Source of the DNA: Euonymus europaeus
Taxonomy: Eukaryota; Streptophyta; Magnoliopsida; Celastrales; Celastraceae
Reading direction: 5' to 3'
Length of the DNA stretch: 64,000 bases
Assembly (NCBI GenBank): GCA_963580455.1
Contig: OY756966.1
Span: forward strand, 22,199,001-22,263,000
Below the pieces are notes generated by a model. It was not told the origin of the DNA. It was given only the letters and a program-made list of their open reading frames with translations, and ran no database searches. Below are positions 10,301 through 20,997 of this stretch, one piece after another (the stretch's first letter is position 1; every line of letters starts with the position of its first letter). A program made the position numbers and the translations under genes.

Positions 10301-13046
10301 ATTCAACTTAAGGAGGGTCAGGAAATTATTGTCACCACTGATTATAGCATAAAGGGTGATTCAGAGATGATATCCATGAGCTACAAAAAGCTGCCTCTGG
10401 ATGTGAAGACTGGAAATACTATCTTGTGTTCGGATGGAACCATCACCCTCACTGTCCTATCTTGTGATCCGGGTGCTGGAACCGTGAGATGCCGCTGTGA
10501 GAATACTGCAATGCTGGGTGAGAGAAAAAATGTCAATCTTCCTGGTGTTGTGGTGGATCTTCCTACTCTGACAGATAAAGACAAGGAAGACATTCTTGAA
10601 TGGGGTGTTCCCAACGATATTGATATGATTGCTCTTTCTTTTGTTCGCAAGGGGTCAGATCTTGTTAATGTTCGCAAGGTCCTTGGGCCTTATGCTAAGA
10701 ATATAAAGTTAATGTCAAAGGTAATTTGATCCATTACATTTAGTCATGTTTTAGTTTAATATTGCATGCTACTTATGGGAGTGTTTTTTTTCTTATTCTG
10801 ATTCCTCTGTCTTAAAATTAGAAGATGAAGTATTGTTGATTTTCATAATGGGATTGGGTCTTCTGAAGATTGTAAAGTCTAATATATTTTAAAAGGTTAC
10901 TGTTTGAGGGCTGGGTGCGGATGTGCCTTGAAGAATTTCTCGAGTTTTTTTTTTAATTTTTTTTTATGCGAATGAAAACAACAGTCCCACCTATGAATGA
11001 CATAATCCTTTTCCGCCCACAAGTAATTTAAGGTATAGATAATGTTTAGTGCAGCTTTCTGGATGGAGGTCCAATAGAGAGATGTTTTTAACTAAACAAT
11101 TATCGAATAGGATTCTGTGGAAACAATATACCTTTGGGATTTTTTTTTTTTTTTTTTTTTGCATCTCTCTCTCTCTCTCTGTGTGTGTGTGTGAAAGCGC
11201 ATTGCATTTACATTGGCTGATATAAATACGCGTCATATAATGTTATTGGCAGAGAGAGCAGCATACAATATAACAAATATGACTGATCATATTTAACATA
11301 TGAAAATCTCGTCTTTCCAATTTGTAACTTATTCAGTTATTCTTCACCAGCTTCCTGCAGATGGACCCAAAGCTATGTTCAGGTATTAGAAAAATGAACT
11401 TTTTTTGAAGTACCAAAGTATCAACCAAAGCCTTGGATACAGATCTTGGTTTGCCTCTTTCTGATATTTCTGAAATTCTATTTAAATCTTGCACCATCAT
11501 AGACTCATAGTCATCATGCATTTGCATCTTGGTTTATGAAGCTGCTAATAGAAGTATTCTAGCAAATGAAAAATAATCTTCCAAGCTGACTTTTGCCTTC
11601 TTCTTTGTTTGTTTTCTTTTCGTAGTCTTTACCTTTTCTTTTGATGTAGCTATTTGTTCAGTAACTTCTGTAGTTCTGTTTGATGATGATGATGATGCTA
11701 TTGATGTAGCAATTTTTAATGCTGATGACATTCTGTGCAAGCTCAGTTTTTTGTTTTCTGTGAAAGGGAGATTAGAAGCAATCATTTTTGTTTGGGGTGG
11801 ATACTCCCGTTGGTTTGGTGACTTCTGTATGTGTGCGCACGTATCTTCAATATGACTGTGTCCATGGGCAAGTGCTTATGTTGGCTTATGCTTCCTTGTG
11901 TAACTCATGTGCGTATGCCTTTTTTTTCCAAAGTAAATTGAGCAGCAGTCAGTTTGTTTTCAAATTTATGTTATTGGTGTAGGCAAGTCTTGCTGCTGAT
12001 GAGGATGGTGATGCTGTGAGCATTCACTTTATGTTGTGGATGGATGTTAATTTGGGAACTTCTTGTTGATGATGTTTTTGTGTGTGGGTATGCATCTCTC
12101 TGTTAATGTGCAGAGTTTTGGATGTGGGAGCCCTCTGTGAAGAATTGGTTTGTTTATCATTATTTTTGCTCATGAAAATACCTTAATGACGCAATATTTG
12201 TCGTGTCGCAAATTGATGGCTGATTTGTTGTAGGTTGAAAACCAAGAGGGAGTTATCAACTTTGATGACATCCTGCGTGAAACTGATGCATTTATGGTTG
12301 CCCGTGGTGATCTTGGGATGGAGATTCCAGTGGAAAAGATTTTCCTGGCACAGAAGATGATGATATACAAATGCAATCTTGTGGGCAAGCCTGTGGTGAC
12401 CGCAACTCAGATGCTTGAATCCATGATCAAGTCTCCCAGACCTACCCGTGCCGAAGCCACTGATGTTGCTAATGCTGTCCTGGATGGCACTGATTGTGTC
12501 ATGCTTAGTGGTGAGAGTGCTGCTGGAGCCTATCCAGAGCTTGCCGTGAAGATTATGGCTCGAATTTGTATCGAGGCAGAATCCTCCCTAGACTACAGGC
12601 TTATCTTTAAGGAGATGATACGATCGACTCCACTTCCTATGAGCCCATTGGAAAGTCTTGCATCTTCTGCTGTCCGAACAGCTAACAAAGCCCAAGCAAA
12701 GCTCATTGTTGTGCTGACCCGTGGTGGTTCGACAGCCAAGTTGGTCGCAAAGTACAGACCAGCAGTTCCCATCCTATCTGTAGTTGTCCCAGTGTTGACA
12801 ACCGACTCGTTTGATTGGAGCTGCAGTGATGAGGCCCCTGCAAGGCATAGTCTGATATACAGGGGTTTGATTCCTATTCTGGCAGAAGGTTCTGCAAGGG
12901 CCACTGATGCAGAATCTACAGAGGCAATTCTGGAGGCTGCCTTGAAGTCCGCAACCGAGAAGGGGTTGTGCAAGCCTGGTGATGCTGTTGTTGCGCTTCA
13001 TCGTATCGGAGCTGCCTCTGTTATTAAGATCTGCCTAGTAAAGTAA
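7392..13046 (+). CDS. Pyruvate kinase, cytosolic isozyme (3 coding exons)
   Basis: Pyruvate kinase converts phosphoenolpyruvate and ADP to pyruvate and ATP, the last step of glycolysis. Coding exons are 7392-7649, 10259-10720 and 12234-13046, all joining in phase 0 at GT-AG sites, giving 510 codons, the usual length of plant cytosolic enzymes. The N terminus (MSNIDIEGIL, then KTKIVCTLGPASRS) has no plastid transit peptide. RFNFSHGTHEYH (residues 49-60) is the nucleotide and substrate region; residues 87 to about 170 form the B domain lid (GPEIRTGF start). The active-site lysine is K240, the last residue of exon 2, with metal ligands E242 and D266 (VARGDLGMEIP) encoded by exon 3. MLSGESAAGAYP has Ser where many homologues have Thr. 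The C-terminal domain (LTRGGSTAKLVAKYRP onwards) is complete to the stop. No frameshift or missing residue was found. Confidence 0.96.
7650..10258 (+). other. Pyruvate kinase intron 1
   Basis: This intron of 2609 bp starts gtctgttctc and ends tcgttgcag. It is AT-rich with a T-rich stretch just after the donor (about 7733-7790). I found no convincing gene or terminal-repeat element inside; the short open frames on both strands are chance. Confidence 0.85.
10721..12233 (+). other. Pyruvate kinase intron 2, splitting the active-site lysine motif
   Basis: This intron of 1513 bp starts gtaatttgat and ends gatttgttgtag. It separates K240 from E242 of the pyruvate kinase active-site signature. It holds a compound microsatellite at 11139-11194. 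No gene is seen inside. Confidence 0.88.
11139..11194. repeat. Compound microsatellite poly-T / (CT)n / (GT)n
   Basis: A run of about 22 T is followed by gca, then (tc)n and (tg)n tracts, inside pyruvate kinase intron 2. Such tracts are usually length-polymorphic. Confidence 0.85.
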
Positions 13047-13590
13047 TAAGCGTATCCAATATGGGATGATTAGCTTCAAAATTCCATTGGAAGAAGTTTA
13101 TATATTTCAGTTTCTCATTTTTGGTTTCTCTTGAAGGCTTATAGTATTTGCCTCTCTGCATTGTGGGGTGTCATTTACTATTTACTCTTTCCTGATCTTT
13201 GAATCTATTACATGACTAGGTGCGTGCCCGCGCTTTATTATAATCGCTCTTGTTAGTAAATATAAGTGAGAGTTTAACGTGATGACTGAATTACCTGTTA
13301 ATTACATGTTGTGTTATATGCCTTCAATAAATGTGATATTTGATTCCATTCAAGAATGTATTTTTATGTTGTCTAGAGGTTTTGATTTGATTTGGCCAAC
13401 AACATATAGGCTGGCTACTTAATTGTATTTTGATTGAGAGGTGGTGTTTTTAAAGGCAGCTAGTGAGAGCCAATTGATCATGAAGAAGAACATCCAAAGG
13501 AACATAAAATATGTTTTTTTAAAATAATAAAAAAAACTTGGGGATACCTAATTTATCGTATGATTTAATATTCAAAACATGTGTAAGATG
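13047..13590 (+). other. Pyruvate kinase 3' flank with a polyadenylation-like signal
   Basis: The 3' flank of pyruvate kinase has an AATAAA at 13326-13331 (ccttcaataaatgtg), about 280 bp past the stop, a plausible polyadenylation signal. At 13214-13231 the string actaggtgcgtgcccgcg resembles the reverse complement of a Helitron 3' end; this is weak. The rest is AT-rich with nothing else recognised. Confidence 0.45.
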
Positions 13591-13697
13591 CAAATGAGCT
13601 TGCGATTGAGCGACAATCACTATACGTGTAATAATCGACCCTTCTAATAGAGAGGGGATTCGAATCACTCATCCTCAATTTCCTTAAATAAATAAAT
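13591..13697 (+). mobile_element. SINE, copy 1 (107 bp), with 15-bp target duplication
   Basis: A 107-bp segment contains gagcgacaatcactata and a Pol III box B-like gggattcgaatca, and ends in an A-rich aaataaataaat tail. It is bounded by a 15-bp direct repeat with one mismatch, aacatgtgtaRgatg, at 13576-13590 and 13698-13712. Length, box B, A-rich tail and long target duplication together define a tRNA-related SINE. The segment at 27551-27657 is a second member on the other strand. Confidence 0.8.
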
Positions 13698-13712
13698 AAC
13701 ATGTGTAGGATG

Positions 13713-15426
13713 ATCTCCTCAAAACATGTGCAAATTGATCGTGGATCATCTGGAGTATTCTGAATATTGTTTGCTTCCTTTGTCATGACTTATAAAAAAA
13801 CATGAAGTAGAAATTACCTCATCAATTACTAAAAATTTGTTAAATTGTAGTGTAATAAATATCTACAAATAGTATTGCTTTTCTTCAACAAGAATTGAAA
13901 AGGGCAAAAAAGTGGGTTTTCCAACCAAACACATGTAATAGTCTTTCTCCAATACATAACACTTATGAAATTTAAAAAGAAGCACAAACGCATTCAAGAA
14001 TCAAACCCAATCACAAATTCCTCATATTACAATCTCAATCCAATTCATACTCATATGAATCTTGAAAAGAACTAAACAGTTTAGGTGTATCAAAATGTTA
14101 TTCAATTGAAAAGTTTACCACGTTAAAATAGGGTGTTCGTTCGGTTTTTAACCAAAATCGAAATGTCCGAATTGATTCGGTTATGATATTTTACAATCTG
14201 TAACCGAAAAATATAATTTGAATAACCAAAACAAAACAAAAAAATCAAATTTTTTCGGTTTGGATCGGATCGGATCGGTTTTCGGATAACAAAACAAAAA
14301 GACAAAAACATGTCCTAACTTTTAAAATATAGAAATACATGTGTTTTGATATTGTAAATTTTTTAATTAAGAAGCATCTCATCGATCTAATAAGGAAAAA
14401 AAAGCTTGAATGATGAAGTTTCTTTTGTATTGATTTCTTCTCTTTCATTTCATGACGTAGGTCTTAAAATATTGTGGATCGACATTGAGAGAACGAAGTC
14501 GATGGACGAGTGAGAGAGGAGAATGAGTAGAGATATTATTTCAAGCCCTAATGGAAAAATTGAAAATTATATTTGGGACTAAGTCTTAGATTTTTGGGTT
14601 TTAATTATTTGAATAGCTAGATATATAAAACATACAATTTATTTGGTTTTTTCGGTTAAATCCGAAACCGAATCCAAAAAAAGTCCAAAAAATCTATAAA
14701 TTTATAACCGAATCCGAAATTGTTAACCAAAAAACGAATAACCACGGTTCCCATCATTTCTTCGGTTGCGGATCGGATTTGGACGAATTGCAGAAATAAA
14801 TAGCATACACTTCTTAGTCTTCTTTTGTTTTTCCTCTGATACCGTAACTTCATGCAGTGAGATGCAACAAAATGTTTTGCCACAAATATGAAATCATCCG
14901 ACGCAACTACTTCCAACACATAGAAGTGTGTTAGGCACATAGAGCAATACCTGGACGATGATTGAGCAGGACTTTTGGTGGAGGTTGAGAGTTTGGTGTC
15001 CAGTATTCATGCATAGATCAAGAAGACAGATTGATTTTTTTAATTGAAAAAAAAGGAATGGCGCATAAACAGTGGTACACGAGGTCAGGCGCTTCACTGT
15101 AGCTAGACGCAATTTTGGAGATGAATTTGCGGTTACTGATGTGGATAAAAAATGAGTTACATGACCTAAATGGATCTTCAAAATGATGTGACCACCCACA
15201 TCCAGCAACTGATGTGGGTGGTCTAATGCACTGACAAACAGTCCATCAAAGTGTCATCGTCGTTGTACAATCAAATCTTAACTAGTGTAATATATATCTA
15301 GTATATTTTAAGTTTAGTATGAATTGTTGAACAATCCAATTGAAATAAAATGATTAATTTTCCCTAATATCTAAAAAAATGAAAATGAAAAAATTTAATT
15401 TAACATAAGAAAATATTACAAGATCT
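13713..15426. other. Intergenic; possible hAT-like element rich in ttcggtt motifs (about 14130-14790)
   Basis: No gene is seen. Between about 14130 and 14790 the sequence carries many copies of cggttt/aaccga in both orientations, starting gggtgttcgttcggttt and ending ttcggttgcggatcgga, a texture common in non-autonomous hAT elements. I could not find a clean terminal inverted repeat or target duplication, so the assignment is tentative. The rest is unremarkable AT-rich DNA. Confidence 0.4.
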
Positions 15427-15729
15427 AAGAGCATCTCCAATGCTAGACTCTTTAAATTTTTCAGCGTGGTCCCACCTTTATTACAGTAAAACACGACTCT
15501 CAATATAATCATATCAACAAAACACATATTTCAATACAATTTTTTTCAATTTTCATTCACAAACACTCTAAATATCAAGCATCAACACCGTTTTTCTCAT
15601 ACTTTTCTACCATATTTCACTTTTTCCTACCATTTTACACATTTCTCAATATAATTTTTTCAAATCACTCTCTTTGCACACTTCAAAATTTTCAGCGCCA
15701 TTTTCAAGTGTCCCATTGGAGATGCTCTT
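15427..15729. mobile_element. MITE with perfect 16-bp terminal inverted repeats
   Basis: AAGAGCATCTCCAATG at 15427-15442 is matched by its exact reverse complement CATTGGAGATGCTCTT at 15714-15729. The 303-bp interior has no coding capacity and is AT-rich. The GAGCATCTCCAA terminus is a familiar plant MITE end. The flanking taa/tta triplets suggest the PIF/Harbinger group, but their spacing is not exact, so the superfamily is left open. Confidence 0.85.
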
Positions 15730-17619
15730 TTAAATTTTTATAGACCAACTTAATCCAAATTTACATGACATGACATGTGGAATTGTCATGTTGGAAAAGA
15801 TTTTAAAAAAATAAAAAAATGATTTACTCATGCGCAAAAGTTTAAAACTTGCATTGCGTCCCTTCCAGGCATAAAACTCCAAAATGGAGCTTATATACTG
15901 CTGCAAAGTTTTTTTTTGTGTGTTTTTTTCTTCTATTTTATTTTGAAAATCACGTGTAGAAAATTTTGTATCACTTTTTTTTTATTCTATTTAATATTTA
16001 CCGCATTTTTTTTGTTGATTTATATTTGAAGTAAAATTTAATAATAATTTATATTTGTACTTATAATAAATTATAGTTATGAATTTATAATTTATTCTCA
16101 TACGAAATCAACGTAATAAAAATTCAAAATTTATTAAATTAGATATCATTTTTGTACATTTACGTGGTCAATTTTTAACAATTTTAGAAGTTAGAATCCC
16201 AAGGTTTTGGGTACCCTAGCCTGTTAGGGTTTTTTAATTAGGATCCTAGGTTTAGGATTTGAGACATTTAGGATATAGGGTGTTGATTGATCCTTTATGG
16301 TCCTTGTTGATAGTTGTTTGTGATTGCATTATACTTTACGTATTATTGATGCATATATGTGAGAATTGATGCATCTCACCAATATCATTAATCAATAAAT
16401 ATGGAAACTAAAATGCGGAAAATAAAATAAATAAGAACACCACAATTTTACGAGGAAAACCCAACCTGAGAAAAACCTTGAGTCTATGAGCGATCAAATC
16501 TAAGAAACATTTCACTAATCACGAATCAAGAGTACAACCATATCTTTGACCTAAAGACATCGCTTGTACATCCCATTCAGCGTATGTTTCAACTCAACAC
16601 TCAACCTACCTAGGTAGAGCTTGCTTTTGGCACCTCCAAAAGACTTCACAAACAATGAACCAACACCTTCTTCTCAAGAACACAGCTGAACCTCTTTTGA
16701 AGAATCACCACTCAACACATAAGTGTTCACTACAAACCTATCTCTATACTTGCACACTCAAACTCTTGCTCATGAAACAAAATTGAGAGGATTTGAATAC
16801 AAGAAGAAACGAAAATAATGCTTAGCAATTTTCACTCTTAAATTTCGTATATTAAACTAAAACTTAACGCACTACTTATAGAACACATGGATGGACTTAG
16901 AGAGAAATCTTCTCCCTTTTGCACGACATTGATTTGCACTGAATGGATCGAATACTTATCACCTGAAAAGCATTTGAGATAAAACAAAACACATCTCACT
17001 TGTTGATAATACATATGGCCACTAGTGATAAGATCATTAACCTTCACATCATTTAAGTCCATCTCTAAATAAGACACCTATCCAAGTGTATACCTAATAA
17101 GATATATATCACTCTTAGACCACACATGCAACACGTCCATATATTTTAATATTCTTTTGGCCCCATGTGTCATTCAAAAGATCAATATTAAACTTTATAT
17201 CCCAGGACTTGAACACTTAAACACATGCATATCTTTACCTCTTTGTAGAGACTTATGAAAATAGGACACATATCACACATCACTTTTGTATAAGATATCC
17301 CACTAATACAAAACTCATGCATCACGTTACTTTAAAGCCCAATATTAAAGCTCATGTTAGAAGTTATAGTCCATAATAAACTATAGAGTCCACAATTAAA
17401 TATGCATCATAACTCCACTTAATATTCTAAGCGACAACTTATAGTATTAAGCATTATCATATAATTCACGAAGGCTACTGTAGTAGGCTATTGCACCACT
17501 GAAGTAAGTTACTTCCCTGCATAAAATCATAAAATTGTCAAAATTCAATTGGTTAAATATATCTCACAATTCTCAATTAGTTTTTTTTTCTTAAATTAAA
17601 AAATCAACAATACGATCAT
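15730..17619. other. Intergenic, AT-rich, no gene recognised
   Basis: No open frame with recognisable similarity and no clean terminal repeats were found. The stretch at about 16430-16800 (for example ttttacgaggaaaacccaac) has the less AT-rich, A- and C-rich look of an old repeat, but I cannot classify it. Confidence 0.4.
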
Positions 17620-18115
17620 TCATCATGCCCTACCATTACTTGGTTTATGTTGTTGCTTCTGCACATGTAGAGTTTATCCTACTCTTTACGCAGTTGTTTG
17701 ATCTTGTTATCGTATTCGCTTATTTCCTCCGCTCAAGTATTTATCCCGTAGGTATCCGAGCTTTTAATGGATATTTCACCCCTATCAGGCCTTATCACCC
17801 TCTTTTTTTTTTTCATTTTAGGTGAGCATATAGATGACGACTAACATCGTGCAGTGTGAGCAAGAGACTCATTGAATAGGACGGTTGTTTGAGTTTTTAT
17901 TTAGTTAGAATTTATCGTAGTATTTTTTACATTGACTTTATTCATAGGGTTACTTCCACATGCTTTGTTTGGGATAAATGGTTTGCAAACTTTATTTCAA
18001 ACTTTTCGTATTTAATTTGGAGGTTTAAATTAAATAAATGAGGATTTTGTATATTAAATGTAGTTGAGGATAGTTTGGTCATTCCGCAGACCGCAAGTCA
18101 ATATGGGGCATTACA
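17620..18115 (+). mobile_element. Truncated LTR-like fragment ending in ggggcattaca
   Basis: The right edge atatggggcattaca resembles the 3' end of the LTR-like segment ending at 45892 (gtatggggcattaca). The interior includes a polypyrimidine run followed by ggtgagcatatag, similar in texture to the gypsy LTRs in this window. No left end or target duplication was found, so this is a fragment with an approximate left coordinate. Confidence 0.4.
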
Positions 18116-20997
18116 ATAATACAACAGAATTTCTTTATAGTCATAATGGTAGAACCAAATTAATTTTATTATTATGAAAAGATTATAATTTAATTGAAGT
18201 ATGGTTATAAAATTATTATTTTTATTTAGTTATCCACAGTACAAGTGCTATATAGGTAAATTATTCACTACAATAATAAGATATAGACATTGATAGAAGA
18301 TATATACATAGTAAAAATAATTAGTACACACACATATATATAGTGTTGGGAGCAAAGTCTATCTTATAAGTAAAAAAATTAGTATATGTACACTTTAACT
18401 GAAGGAAAATATTAGGGTTGTTAAAAAAAATCCAAAAAACCAAAATTGATTGAAATCGAATCAATTGGTCATTTTTTTAAAAAAAAAATACACATTTTTT
18501 TACTAAACTCAACCAAAAATCAACATAATCGATTAAACGATTTGACCAAAATATGTCAAAAATCGACCGTTGACACCCTTAAAAAGTTTATTGCTATAAA
18601 TAGACAAAAAGAGGAAGTAAATAATGTTGAAGAAGATAGTACGGAAATTCATAAATTTTATGCCAAGAAGTTCTAAACATGCTTGACAAGCTAGAAATAT
18701 TTTGTTTTCAACAAGACATCCATGCTTACGAGTTATTTCGTACACAGAAGTTCAAATTCAAAGATTTGGAAACAACCCTAAAGCACAAATCATTATCACA
18801 AACAACTTTAAATAATTTTTTTTTAATCCTTTGATGTAACATATCATATTTTTTTGCAATATGATGGAGACAAGTTTCTTTAAGACAACCTAGAAAATGA
18901 TAATCTATTATAATGTGAAGTTCATTCTTCTTATAAATACTTCAAGTTACAACCAAAATCTTTTATGACTACACGAATGTTATTTCTATATAGAGTATAT
19001 CTATAGATAGAGAAACTTTATTGTATTGTTTACGAACATGGTTTTTGAATTTCATGTTTAAGTCCGAAATTTGAGAGATGGACTTTGGCGATGATAAAAG
19101 GATTTTTGGATGATAAGTCCTTTATATTGGCTTTTTATTTCATAAAGTTTTTTAAGAGTTTTGGTGACCCAATACATACTCAAGTTTTTTAGTTTTAGCT
19201 CAGTAAGAACAAATTTAATGTTTTATTTGATATTATGACAAATTTACCCTTATAAATACCTAATTAACAGAGTTGAGGATTTGAAATTGAAACTGTTGAC
19301 GTCAAACTCCATCCTCCCGAGAACTCACAGCTTCTTCATTCAAAAAAAAAAAAAATCATTATCACACTTTCGATTTTGTTCGATTATAACTTCTGATTGA
19401 ATATTTGGTTCAAATAGATAATTATAAGATTATATTCATTCGATTAGCGCTGTTGATTGCATCTCATATTGCAGCTACTGTTTTAGAGGATTTTTGTTGA
19501 TTATGAGTTTTTGAGTTTCGAACTATCTCTATTTATCATTGAATATTTTGATTTGTCGTTTCTAGAGTATTTTCTTATATGTAGGAAATAAATGTGAGGA
19601 ATCCTATATACTAGTGCGTTGGGAAGCCCAATATATGTGAAGTTTCTTAGTCAACTCAATATTCCTCTAGTGTTGTTGATTTTGAGCAGATAAATCTTAA
19701 GGAAAATGCTAGTCATATACACAGCAATTTTGTCCATAACCTTGCATAAGTGACCTGGCATGCCACATAAGAATGATGATTAGGCTATTTAAAAAAAAAT
19801 CAAGAACTTTAAAATACAAAAAACTTTTAAATCCTCTCCTTAAAATATCTACAAAATTGGAAAAATGAGTATTCTTCTTCTCTTTTTTTTCCCTCTGTCC
19901 TTCATAGTTGGACATCGGAATCCAGTGATCATTTCTACAAAAAATGATTGGGTCAGATGTGTCACTTAAAAGAGTCAAACGGTGGTGATAGTACACGGAG
20001 ATGTCGCTGGAGTTCGACATATTTGTCACTCTTTACTCACTTGACTGCCATCTTCAAAGTAATTTTCTTGTAGCTTAAACGACTATAATTGACAATAGGT
20101 TACGAGTCTGTTACATTGTTCAAAACTTTGAGATTCTTTTGGAGGTGGCAATCCTCCATTATTATATTGTTCAAAACTTTGAGATTCTTTTGAAGGTGGC
20201 GACAACCTGATCCTCCCTTATTACATTGTTTAGTTTACATGTTACATTTTTTTATATTAATGTAATAAACATTTGCTATACTAATGTGGTAAAAAATAAT
20301 TTTCCTAGTGTTCATCAATTTACTCAATTTTTGTTGCCCAATACATGACGAGTATTGAATCTTATAGTGGTGGGTCTATGGACAGAACATAAAAGTTTGC
20401 ACATGAAAGTCAAAAAGATGAAGCATGAGAGAGAAGCCAGAAGGTGAGAACAAAATCATTACAAACAGTAGAGATAAAAGGGAGCTTGATTTCTCTATTT
20501 ACTATTTTTTGTTCATTTATCTAACATGCCTACATGAATATCCACATAGATTATGAATACTGGCTGTGTACATGTGTCTGTTCTTGAATATACCGTTTCA
20601 AATAAATTTTGTGGTATTTGAAGTAGAATTGAATTTGGCATCAATTCATGCTTGAAAGGAAGACGAAAAAAAAAAATGTTTCTATGATCAACTTACCTTA
20701 GATGGAAGAAGGTCCGAGTAAATTCATCAACCAAAAGAATATGTTTTAGAAAACAAACCAACATGATGTAAAATAGCAAAAGCAATCAACCTATTGTCTA
20801 ACAAAACAGAGAACCACACCCACAACTTGATATGCAACTTTTTTATCAATTTTCATCGGCAGTGCCTTAGTACAGTAGCAGTAAGCATGCTGGGTAGGAT
20901 TCATCTGCAACAAGAGGGTGCTTAGCAATTAAGCAGGTAAAAGTTCATCCAAGTAAACAATACCTGTATGGGCAGGATCATACCAAACAATAGGAAT
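18116..20997. other. Intergenic, AT-rich, no gene recognised
   Basis: This stretch lies between the LTR fragment and the end of the bystin gene. It contains only short open frames without recognisable similarity, several A or T runs, and one local tandem duplication at 20107-20230. The last few hundred bases are probably the 3' untranslated and flanking region of bystin on the minus strand. Confidence 0.5.
20107..20230. repeat. Local tandem duplication, about 50-55 bp unit
   Basis: The phrase ttgttcaaaactttgagatt followed by cttttg(g/a)aggtggc occurs at about 20117 and again at about 20168, with a third partial start (ttacattgttta) at about 20221. Copies differ by a few substitutions and a short indel. 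Confidence 0.7.

Noticed and set aside
10381..10677. Minus-strand open frame of 98 codons
   Set aside because: It is the antisense shadow of pyruvate kinase exon 2.
12593..12973. Minus-strand open frame of 126 codons
   Set aside because: It is the antisense shadow of pyruvate kinase exon 3.
16200..17100. Possible full retroelement suggested by less AT-rich sequence
   Set aside because: No terminal repeat, primer site, polypurine tract or protein similarity could be found.
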